From NCBI GenBank assembly GCA_903923905.1, contig CAIXZH010000024.1:1-64000 (forward strand): a DNA stretch of 64,000 bases, in the 5' to 3' direction. A model generated the notes under the pieces. It did not search any database. It was not told the DNA's origin and saw only the letters and a list, made by a program, of their open reading frames with translations. Each line of letters opens with the position of its first letter. The stretch's first letter is position 1. The DNA is from an uncultured Bacteroidia bacterium (GTDB lineage: Bacteria > Bacteroidota > Bacteroidia > Bacteroidales > Prolixibacteraceae). This document shows positions 40,133 to 48,321 of this stretch, one piece after another. The position numbers were made by a program, and so were the translations under genes.

Positions 40133-43100
40133 ATGAAAAAGTTTGATTTAATCAGGTCAACAGGACTAATTCTATTGATAATAGTTGCCTTCGGATGTAA
40201 AAAGAAACCTGTATCAGAAAGGATTCAGTCCTATACTGAGTTTAGAGATCAATTTGCCGATCCTCCTTCAGATTACCGCACTGCTCCACTCTGGGATTGG
40301 AACGATAAAATTTCTGAAGAAGGGATTGATTTTCATATGAAAAAATTCAAAGAGGGGGGATTAGGTGGTGTGTTTATCCATCCCAGACCAGGATTAATTA
40401 CCGAATATATCTCAGAGGACTGGAACCATCTTTTTGATTACACTGTCCGAAAAGGGAAAGAATTGGGGATGAAAGTCTGGATTTACGACGAAGATTCCTA
40501 TCCCAGTGGTTTTGCAGGCGGGCATGTGCCTGCACAGATGCCAGAATCTTATAATCGTGGTACTGGTTTGGGATGTGAAAGACAGGAGGTGTTTAAACCG
40601 GATGCCGCCAAATATGACATTATCTTAAAATTGGTAAACAAACAATTCGTTGATATCACTTCTCAGAAAGAAGCTTATACCGGCACAAAGGGGGTATTTT
40701 ATCTCTTTTATAAAACCTACGGTTCTAAATCATACTGGTATGGGAATTTTCCGTATGTAGATTTGATTCAAAAAGGGGTGACTCAAAAATTCATTGAAAT
40801 TACCATGAAGGGTTACGAAAAATACGACAAGGATGAATTTGGAAAAACTTTAATGGGAATATTCTCTGATGAGCCAAATCTGGAGGCTGCCATGGGACCC
40901 AAGACCGCCCTGCGATGGACTTCTGACCTGTTCCCTGAATTTGAAAAAAGGTGGGGATATGATCTGAAAATCAATCTGCCTTCGATTGTTGATCAGATTG
41001 GGAACTGGCGGAAGGTGCGGCACGATTATTACGAATTACTCTGTGAAATGTTTGCTGATCGCTGGTCCCATACCTATAGCAAATATTGTGAAGCAAACGG
41101 ACTAAAATTGACCGGACACTATTGGGAACATGGCTGGCCTATGCCTACCGATGGCTTTGACGAAGCTTCCTGTTATCTGTTTCAACAACAACCAGGAGTA
41201 GATATGCTTGGAAATGAATACACTCCCAAAGGACTGGGCGGTCAGTTTGGCAACACACGGGCAATTCGCGAATTGCAAAGCACCGCAAATCAGGCAGGAC
41301 ACCAACGAACATTAAGCGAAACATACGGAGGAGCTGGCTGGGAGATTCCTTTCGCAAATCTCAAGAAACTTGTTGACTGGGAAGTTGTTCTGGGAGTAAA
41401 TTTTGTCAATCAGCATTTAGCGTATTACACCCTAAAAGGGGTCCGGAAATTTGATTATCCTCCATCCTTTACCTACCACGAACCCTGGTGGGAAAACTAC
41501 AAAGTAATGGGCGATTATATCGGACGGATTTCAATGGCTACCGCATCAGGAGAACAAATTAATAAATCTTTGGTACTTCAGCCTAATACAACTTCATGGA
41601 TGTATTTCTCCCGAAAGGATAAGAATCTTATGCCCGATTCAATTAAGAAAAGCTTCAAGTCATTTGTGTATGAGCTGGAACGTAACCATTATGAATATGA
41701 CCTGGGCTCTGAAAATGTGATCAAATCAATCGGTTCGGTAAAAAATGGCAAATTTATCGTCGGAAAACGCACCTATGAGCTGGTAGTGATTCCTGAATCC
41801 ATGCAAAATATTGATAAAGAAACTTATACCATGCTTAAAGAATATTTGTCGCAGGGAGGGAAAGTGCTATCTTTTGCCAAGGAGATCCCCTACCTCGATG
41901 GCAATGAGTCTCTTGATTTAAATGATTTAAAGAAAACCTACTCCGGTCAATGGACCTTGGCTCAAAAAACAGATGAACAAGCAGTGAAGAGTCTGTTTTC
42001 ATTGCCAGATTTCTCGCTGCAGGAATCAATCCCGGTAAAGGGGGAACTCTATTATCAACGCCGGATTATGTCGGACGGACAACTTCTGTTTCTGGTCAAC
42101 TCCGATACCGCTCAAACTGCCATTGCAAAAATAAATGCTAAAGGGAGAAGTCTGATTAAAATGGATTTAATCACCGGAGAATGTTTTAAAGTACCGGCCA
42201 GAGCCGGAAGAGGTCAGCTCTCTTTTGAAATTTCACTGCCTCCAATTGGAAGTGCGCTTTACTTTTTATCAAATAACCGCCTAAGCGGAACTCTTTTACC
42301 AGCTCCGGGTAACGATGAACAACCGGTTACTGGTTCAGAAATCAAAGTTCACCCCGAGAGTGAAAATGTGTTGGTCCTTGATTATCTCGACCTGAAGACC
42401 ACGAAACTTGATCTAAAGGAAACCTATTTTATGAAAGCGTTACACCAATTGTTCGACAGTAACGGATTTGCCATGGGAGACCCCTGGCAGCATAAAATTC
42501 AATATAAACAGGAATATGTTGCTCTCGATACCTTCAAAACCAATTCCGGTTTTGAGGTGAATTACCATTTTTCAATTGGAGAAAATGCAGATGCTCAAAC
42601 GATGAGTAAACTTTCAGCAGTAGTCGAAAGGCCCGAACTTTGGGATGTCCTGGTTAATGGAGAAAAGGTTGAAAAGAGTGATGAATGGTGGATTGACCGT
42701 GAGTTCTTCAAATTCCCCATCGGTGAAAAAGTCAGAAAAGGCTCAAACGTGCTGACGTTACGAGCCCCCAAAATGTCGGTCTATGCCGAATTGATGCCGG
42801 CTTATATTGTGGGAGATTTTGTGCTGAATCCTCACAAACAAGGGTTTGAAATTTCGTCGGGAACCATATCCGGACTAGGCTCTTGGAAATCAATGGGATA
42901 TCCGTTTTATGCCCAGAAAGTTTCCTATACCGAAAACTTTAACGCGACAAAGAACAGAGAGCAAATCAAGGTTAGACTGAACAAATGGAACGGTGTTTTA
43001 ACCGAGATTTATGTGAATGACAAGAAAACCGGAATCATTGCCTATCCACCATATGAATTAAATATCAGCAAATTTATCGATATTGGAAAGAATGAGATTT

Positions 43101-43279
43101 CGGTAAAAGTGATCGGTAGCTTAAAAAATACCTTCGGCTATTTCTATAAGGACAACCACCGATGGATTAATGGTCCTGGAGATTGGGATACAGCCCCGGA
43201 AAATATTCCCGGGATAGGACAATATTTTCTGATGGATTATGGTCTGACCCAACCATTCAGTCTGATCCGCATGGATTAA
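40133..43279 (+). CDS. divergent GH106-like lipoprotein glycosyl hydrolase
   Basis: 1048 aa with a lipoprotein signal (MKKFDLIRSTGLILLIIVAFGC, cysteine 22). It resembles the GH106 group (PPSDYRTAPLWDWNDKISEEGIDFHMKKFKEGGLGGVFIHPRPGLITEYIS; LGMKVWIYDEDSYPSGFAGGH; LTGHYWEHGWPMPT; TLSETYGGAGWEI) but diverges from the two other copies. It ends in two or more galactose-binding-like modules (VNGEKVEKSDEWW, IYVNDKKTGIIAYPPYELNISKFI). It is probably surface- or periplasm-exposed and anchored to a membrane. Substrate unknown; the family link is weaker than for the other two. Confidence 0.7.
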   Translation: MKKFDLIRSTGLILLIIVAFGCKKKPVSERIQSYTEFRDQFADPPSDYRTAPLWDWNDKISEEGIDFHMKKFKEGGLGGVFIHPRPGLITEYISEDWNHLFDYTVRKGKELGMKVWIYDEDSYPSGFAGGHVPAQMPESYNRGTGLGCERQEVFKPDAAKYDIILKLVNKQFVDITSQKEAYTGTKGVFYLFYKTYGSKSYWYGNFPYVDLIQKGVTQKFIEITMKGYEKYDKDEFGKTLMGIFSDEPNLEAAMGPKTALRWTSDLFPEFEKRWGYDLKINLPSIVDQIGNWRKVRHDYYELLCEMFADRWSHTYSKYCEANGLKLTGHYWEHGWPMPTDGFDEASCYLFQQQPGVDMLGNEYTPKGLGGQFGNTRAIRELQSTANQAGHQRTLSETYGGAGWEIPFANLKKLVDWEVVLGVNFVNQHLAYYTLKGVRKFDYPPSFTYHEPWWENYKVMGDYIGRISMATASGEQINKSLVLQPNTTSWMYFSRKDKNLMPDSIKKSFKSFVYELERNHYEYDLGSENVIKSIGSVKNGKFIVGKRTYELVVIPESMQNIDKETYTMLKEYLSQGGKVLSFAKEIPYLDGNESLDLNDLKKTYSGQWTLAQKTDEQAVKSLFSLPDFSLQESIPVKGELYYQRRIMSDGQLLFLVNSDTAQTAIAKINAKGRSLIKMDLITGECFKVPARAGRGQLSFEISLPPIGSALYFLSNNRLSGTLLPAPGNDEQPVTGSEIKVHPESENVLVLDYLDLKTTKLDLKETYFMKALHQLFDSNGFAMGDPWQHKIQYKQEYVALDTFKTNSGFEVNYHFSIGENADAQTMSKLSAVVERPELWDVLVNGEKVEKSDEWWIDREFFKFPIGEKVRKGSNVLTLRAPKMSVYAELMPAYIVGDFVLNPHKQGFEISSGTISGLGSWKSMGYPFYAQKVSYTENFNATKNREQIKVRLNKWNGVLTEIYVNDKKTGIIAYPPYELNISKFIDIGKNEISVKVIGSLKNTFGYFYKDNHRWINGPGDWDTAPENIPGIGQYFLMDYGLTQPFSLIRMD

Positions 43280-43318
43280 ATATCTATTTTTAAATTCAAT
43301 AATCTAATAATCATTACT

Positions 43319-44257
43319 ATGCATCAAATTAAAATGAATTTAGCAAAAACCGGTACACGGCTTTCTGTTGGAAGGTCCATGACCTTTCTTGCTTTTATCT
43401 TCTTGAGCCTTCAACCTTCTTTTGCGGCATCCGGAAAGCCAAGCTCAAAAATCGGCGGTGTTCAGGTAGGGACAATTACCTACAGCTATCGAAGCATGCC
43501 GGATCAAACTATTTCGGGAATACTCAACTATTCCATACAATCGGGATTAAGCTCAGTTGAGCTGATGGGTGGCGCAGTTGAAGAATATGCAGGTATTCCA
43601 CAGGTTAAAGACCCTGAAGTGATCAAGAAGTGGCGTTCAACTGTTTCAATGGCTAAATTTAAGGAGATTCGTAAGATGTTCAATGACAAAGGGGTAAAGA
43701 TTAATATTCTAAAACTTGGAGACAAAGGTTGGTCTGATCCGGAAATTGATTATGCATTTAATGCAGCTAAAACCTTAGGCGCTATTGGAATTACCATGGA
43801 GATTTCCGAAGAAGCAGCCAAACGGATGGAACCATTTGCAGAAAAACATAACCTTTATGCCATCTTCCACAACCATGGTCAGCCCGGTGATCCGAATTTC
43901 AGCTTTGATAAAGTCCTGGCGCTTGGTTCTCATCTTAGACTTAATCTTGACTGTGGCCACTATTTTGGCGCCACTGGATTGGATCCTACCCTGATAATCG
44001 AACGGCTGCATAATCGTATTGTAAGTCTCCATTTAAAAGACAAGACAAGTCCAAAAGCTTCAGATCCCAATAAAAACCAGGTATGGGGTCAGGGGGAAAC
44101 TCCGCTTGCAAAAATCCTGCAACTGGTCCAAAAAAAGAAATACCCGATTGAATGCGATATCGAACTAGAATACACAGTTCCTGAGGGTTCAGATGCAGTA
44201 AAAGAAGTGGCCAAATGTTTTGAGTATTGCCGGACCGCACTTACCCATAAAAAGTAG
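43319..44257 (+). CDS. exported xylose-isomerase-like TIM-barrel sugar isomerase/epimerase
   Basis: 312 aa. A long N-terminal segment contains a signal peptide (about residues 20-36, ..SMTFLAFIFLSLQPSFAA). The TIM barrel has metal-binding candidates in LSSVELMGG, GITMEISEEA, LYAIFHNHGQPGDP, RLNLDCGHYF and IVSLHLKDK, in the pattern of AP-endonuclease-2/sugar-phosphate isomerases. An exported member is unusual for a phosphate sugar, so it more likely acts on a free or oxidised sugar in the periplasm. It lies directly after the GH106-like lipoprotein gene and before a 311-bp gap with repeats. Confidence 0.82.
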   Translation: MHQIKMNLAKTGTRLSVGRSMTFLAFIFLSLQPSFAASGKPSSKIGGVQVGTITYSYRSMPDQTISGILNYSIQSGLSSVELMGGAVEEYAGIPQVKDPEVIKKWRSTVSMAKFKEIRKMFNDKGVKINILKLGDKGWSDPEIDYAFNAAKTLGAIGITMEISEEAAKRMEPFAEKHNLYAIFHNHGQPGDPNFSFDKVLALGSHLRLNLDCGHYFGATGLDPTLIIERLHNRIVSLHLKDKTSPKASDPNKNQVWGQGETPLAKILQLVQKKKYPIECDIELEYTVPEGSDAVKEVAKCFEYCRTALTHKK

Positions 44258-44273
44258 TAAGGATGTCATAATC

Positions 44274-44312
44274 GCTACTGGCTATTAGCTTCTTGCAGCT
44301 GGCAGTTCACGG
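44274..44312. repeat. GGCT-word repeat, second copy of the family at 18091
   Basis: GCTACTGGCTATTAGCTTCTTGCAGCTGGCA shares CTACTGGC and CTGGCA words with the 18091-18152 tract. It starts 17 bp after the isomerase stop codon. Confidence 0.5.
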
Positions 44313-44426
44313 CAAAGAGGATATTAAATTTTTCATAGTTTAAGATATGCCAATGATGAGAGACATAAAGAGATATTTTGCACTTTGAACGCGGCTGCAT
44401 AATAATTTAATATTTTAATTATTTGA

Positions 44427-44479
44427 TATCCAATTCTATTACTTCAAACCCGCTGGGTTTGAAGTAATAGAATTGGATA
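44427..44479. repeat. 53-bp perfect hairpin/palindrome
   Basis: Arms of 25 bp (TATCCAATTCTATTACTTCAAACCC and its exact complement) around the triplet GCT. There is no T-tract, and it ends about 90 bp upstream of the next ATG. The rest of the 44258-44568 gap is AT-rich with no gene. It is consistent with a MITE/REP-like element, a recent inverted insertion, or a strongly structured RNA segment. Confidence 0.9.
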
Positions 44480-44568
44480 AGGAGAGGTGATAAAAGTTAA
44501 TAAAGCAAACCAATAAGGGTATCAATTAGATCGGCGAGTAACCAATAACACAAATTAAATTATTGATA

Positions 44569-47226
44569 ATGTTTATTTTAGTTAAAATCGGAAATTACTG
44601 CTGCAAGATTCTTACCGGCCAGGTAATTTATTTCTCCACAATCTTTGTGCTTGCTTTTATAACCCCGAATATCTCGGATGCAACGGAATATAGCGGGATT
44701 GTCATTCAGCATACTGCAAATGCAGGAAAAGTAGAGCTGAATATTACAAATCTATTGGCAGACAGGCTAAAAGAGGCTGGGATTACGGATATCCGGGTGG
44801 TTTCCGACAAAATTGAGACCAAAATAAATAAAAATGTGCTGCTGGTTATTTTAGGAATGCCCAAAAACGATGAAGGAATAAGTTCGTGGTTAAAGAAAGA
44901 GCACATTCCTCCTTTATCAGATTTAGAACCCGGACCGGAAGGTTTTTTACTTAAGAAACAGGACAATAAGGATGTAATTGTAGCTGCTGGCATCGACGAA
45001 CGCGGATGTCTCTATGCTGTCGGGGAATTTCTCCGTCAAGCTACCATCCGAAATGGGATACTTAAATTCCCCGATAATATTGAAGTTCGGACAGCCCCTG
45101 CTTTTGAAATCCGTGGGACTCAGGTACAGCAAAGCAATATTTCAAAGGAACTGGGGAAAGCCCGTCCCTGGGGCGACAAAGAGCTTCACCGGGTTATTCT
45201 CGACTATGCACTCGCCGGTGCAAATATCTTCTCAACCGGTTATGGTCCTACTTTCGATTTCATTAAATCGTATGGATTGATGACACAGGGTGAATTTGGA
45301 CCAAATACGGCCGCTGGAGAAGTTCCTAAAGACTGGGAAGGAAAGGAATCAATTGGCAGACCAGGATATGTCTGTCTTTCAGTCCCCGCTGCAAAAGAGT
45401 ATATGCTGAATTTGTGTGAGAACTATTTCAAGGACCGCCCAGCCTTCGACCTGGTTAAATTCTGGGGTGGCGATGGTGGTGGATGTGAGTGCGATAAGTG
45501 CAAACCTTATGGACTTACTTTTATTAAAACAGTGGAACAGATGGCTGAGATTGTCCACAAATACCACCCTGAAACCAGAGTCTATTTCACCAACCAAAAA
45601 TTCGACAACAACGATGACAATGCCATATTTAAATACCTGCAGGAAAAACCACGTGACTGGCTCTGGGCATGGGGATATGGACCAGGTTCAGATGCCACAT
45701 CCTGGCAGCCTGGACACCGGCAAACCCATCGAATGGATCTCTTCCGTTATCCGGGATATGGCCCATACAGCCTATATCCAAAAGAGATCCTTCATCAGTT
45801 GCCACCTCAACAAAAGCTTCTCTATTACAATGAAATAACACACTGGAAATATGCCCAGCACGCGTTTGTTCAAATGTATCCAAGGCCCGACAGGGACGGA
45901 AATCAGCCGCCTCACTGGAGCCATGAAATATATGAAAGGCGTCCTGATCAATTTCTGACCATGGTATATAACCGGCTCTCATTTTACGCCTGTCCCCAGA
46001 ATTATTACCGGGTATTTAATGACCTGATGCCTTACGGAGTGGGCGACATTACTCATTCTAGTGGCCACCATGACCATTTTAACCAATGGATGTGGGCAAG
46101 ACTATTGTGGGCACCCCGAACAACCCTCGAAGCAGTCATAAACGACTATTGCAATACCTGGTTTGGAACCGAAGCCGCGCCATTGATGGCAAAGGCTCTG
46201 CTAATCCTGGAACAGAATATTGAGGAAAAACCTGGTACACTACTGCCTGAAAAAACAGGGATAAAACGGTATTACGACCTCGTCAAACAAGCCGGAAAAC
46301 TAATCCCTAAAGAAATTCTTGTCCAGGACTGGTGCTGGCGTATGTATATGCAAAAAGGGGTATTAGACAGATATACGCAACTCAATGTCGGGCAGCAAAT
46401 TCAGCTGCAGTCCAGGATTGAGAAGTTAATCTCAGAAGCACTTAAAAGTGGGGATTCAAAAAAAGCGATATTAGATGCACTTAACTGGTTTGACCTGAAA
46501 GAAACAAATGAGATGATTGCCTTAAGAGAAGAAGCCACTGCGTTGGGCGAAGAAAGCAATACATTATTTGGGGAAAGAAATGACGGCCTTTACAACCTAA
46601 AACACGATTTCATTGGTCTGGGATGGCTGAAGCGGCAACTTGAAAGGGCAAAAGTAGCCGATGCCAAGAAAAGAGACGAACTCCTAACAATGATTGTGGA
46701 TTATGAAAACCCGGGAGAGGGTGGATTTTACGACAACCTTGGAACGTATAATATTGCGCCACATGTTGTTATAGGATATCCTTACGATCATGGTCAACCC
46801 TATGTCTCACAAATGCTTTCAGAAGGGAACCGCCCATCACAACGTTCGATGCATTACACTCAAAATGAAGATCAGGGGTTAACACTTCATTACAGTGGAC
46901 TGGATAAAAAAACATCCTATAAAATAAGATTTACCTTGGTCCGCCCATGGTATCAGGAACGTTATGCCATGCGGATGAACCAGAAAACCGAGAGCATCTA
47001 CGCAAATAACATTCTGTTAGCCAAGGATGTCGAATTACCCCTGCAGATGTCTGACTTTTTTACCTATGACATTCCTGCGCAGGCAACAGCAGACGGAGAA
47101 CTGACTATCAGGCTGGAGCGAGCAGCTGATGTTGGGCGTGGCGACCGCGTAAGCGTTGAACAATGGAGAAACTCGGGAGGCTGGGGAACCATTGCTTCGG
47201 AAGTATGGCTGATAAAAAACCATTAA
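44569..47226 (+). CDS. large exported DUF4838/GH20-like protein, putative glycoside hydrolase
   Basis: I use the ATG at 44569 (the track begins with TTG 44563), 885 aa with an N-terminal hydrophobic signal (about residues 10-35). The N-terminal alpha/beta region (roughly 40-165) resembles the GH20b/GH67-N accessory fold. The TIM-barrel-like centre has LVKFWGGDGGGCECDKCKPYG, a Cys-rich motif of the DUF4838 type, and LLYYNEITHW. The C-terminal quarter is a beta-sandwich, probably carbohydrate-binding. Catalytic residues are not identified. By fold and neighbours it should act on an oligosaccharide; the specificity is unknown. Confidence 0.68.
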   Translation: MFILVKIGNYCCKILTGQVIYFSTIFVLAFITPNISDATEYSGIVIQHTANAGKVELNITNLLADRLKEAGITDIRVVSDKIETKINKNVLLVILGMPKNDEGISSWLKKEHIPPLSDLEPGPEGFLLKKQDNKDVIVAAGIDERGCLYAVGEFLRQATIRNGILKFPDNIEVRTAPAFEIRGTQVQQSNISKELGKARPWGDKELHRVILDYALAGANIFSTGYGPTFDFIKSYGLMTQGEFGPNTAAGEVPKDWEGKESIGRPGYVCLSVPAAKEYMLNLCENYFKDRPAFDLVKFWGGDGGGCECDKCKPYGLTFIKTVEQMAEIVHKYHPETRVYFTNQKFDNNDDNAIFKYLQEKPRDWLWAWGYGPGSDATSWQPGHRQTHRMDLFRYPGYGPYSLYPKEILHQLPPQQKLLYYNEITHWKYAQHAFVQMYPRPDRDGNQPPHWSHEIYERRPDQFLTMVYNRLSFYACPQNYYRVFNDLMPYGVGDITHSSGHHDHFNQWMWARLLWAPRTTLEAVINDYCNTWFGTEAAPLMAKALLILEQNIEEKPGTLLPEKTGIKRYYDLVKQAGKLIPKEILVQDWCWRMYMQKGVLDRYTQLNVGQQIQLQSRIEKLISEALKSGDSKKAILDALNWFDLKETNEMIALREEATALGEESNTLFGERNDGLYNLKHDFIGLGWLKRQLERAKVADAKKRDELLTMIVDYENPGEGGFYDNLGTYNIAPHVVIGYPYDHGQPYVSQMLSEGNRPSQRSMHYTQNEDQGLTLHYSGLDKKTSYKIRFTLVRPWYQERYAMRMNQKTESIYANNILLAKDVELPLQMSDFFTYDIPAQATADGELTIRLERAADVGRGDRVSVEQWRNSGGWGTIASEVWLIKNH

Positions 47227-47271
47227 ATTGTTGAAGTTCTATAACTTGCATAAAATAAAACCGAGAAAATA

Positions 47272-48165
47272 ATGTTCTCTATTCCAGGGGCCTACCCAAG
47301 ATATGTTAATAATTTTTTGAATAAAAAGTATCCCCGAAACTTCATCCTAAATAAACCATATATCGGAATATTGATATTTTTTATTTTTTGCTTTGGATTT
47401 GTCACCTTGTACAATCCGCTTAAAATGCACGAATCAAGATTCCTGGATTATGAAGCTACAATGGCCGTTTATATGAGCGGTTCCTCGTTCTTTATTTTTT
47501 GCCTGATTAAATTGTTGCGTGCCAACCGCTATTTCTCCATTGAGCAGGAATGGACCATTTTAAAAGAGATCCTGGCCATTGTAATTATCCTTTTGGGAAT
47601 GGGTATTTTCATTTTTCTCATTGGCTTTTTTCTGGAAGTTCATGGGGACCGATGGAACCTGATTACCTTTTGGGATTCGTTTAAACATGCATTCCTGATT
47701 GGAATTTTCCCCCTTGGATTTTTTACGGCAACCAATTATCGTTACCTTTTTGTCTCCGAAACTGTACAAAGTTATAATCAGGCTTCCGGTTCATTTAAAC
47801 CCGAGCAACCTGAAGAACTGGTCCAGATAGGTTCCAGACTAAAAAAAGAAGAACTCAGCTTTTATCCGAGCCAGTTTGTTTTTGCAGAATCTGAGGGGAA
47901 TTACGTAGTTTTTCATCTGAATTCCGATGATAAGATCCGAAAAGTAGTGATCCGCAATTCCATCGCCCAAATAGAACAACAGCTTTCTCCGGTCCCTTTT
48001 ATAATGAGAACTCATAGGGCCTATATCGTAAATGTAAAGAAAGTCAGATCCAGGAATGGCAATACCCTGGGATATCACCTGAAACTCTTTGGCTCCGATG
48101 CCGAAATACCCGTTTCCAGGCAAAATACCCAGGCATTCAATCAACTTTTAAAACAGCTTAGGTAA
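47272..48165 (+). CDS. membrane-anchored LytTR transcriptional regulator
   Basis: 297 aa. Four transmembrane helices in the first half (IGILIFFIFCFGFVTLY; TMAVYMSGSSFFIFCLIKLL; ILAIVIILLGMGIFIFLIGFF; FLIGIFPLGFFTATNYRYLF) precede a C-terminal LytTR DNA-binding domain (FVFAESEGNYVVFHLNSDDKIRKVVIRNSIAQIEQQL, IMRTHRAYIVNVKKV). There is no receiver domain, so it probably senses a membrane signal directly. It lies immediately upstream of the TonB receptor gene, which it may control. Confidence 0.88.
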   Translation: MFSIPGAYPRYVNNFLNKKYPRNFILNKPYIGILIFFIFCFGFVTLYNPLKMHESRFLDYEATMAVYMSGSSFFIFCLIKLLRANRYFSIEQEWTILKEILAIVIILLGMGIFIFLIGFFLEVHGDRWNLITFWDSFKHAFLIGIFPLGFFTATNYRYLFVSETVQSYNQASGSFKPEQPEELVQIGSRLKKEELSFYPSQFVFAESEGNYVVFHLNSDDKIRKVVIRNSIAQIEQQLSPVPFIMRTHRAYIVNVKKVRSRNGNTLGYHLKLFGSDAEIPVSRQNTQAFNQLLKQLR

Positions 48166-48265
48166 TCCACTCATCACAAAAAATTACCCTTTATACCAGT
48201 TTTTCAAGCTTTAGTCCGGACAAGCTTTCAACCCGGAACAAATCCCTACTATATATCCCATAATA

Positions 48266-48296
48266 TTGTAATACAGACAGATAAGGTATTACTTTG
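48266..48296 (+). promoter_or_regulatory. candidate Bacteroidota-type promoter of the TonB receptor gene
   Basis: TTG (48266-48268), then 20 nt, then TTACTTTG (48289-48296), one mismatch from TAnnTTTG. The spacing fits the -33/-7 pattern. The ATG lies 26 nt downstream. Confidence 0.55.
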
Positions 48297-48321
48297 CGTT
48301 ATCAATTTTAAAATTCACGCA

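Noticed and set aside
47272-48165. Classic two-component response regulator
   Set aside because: It has LytTR and membrane helices but no receiver domain.
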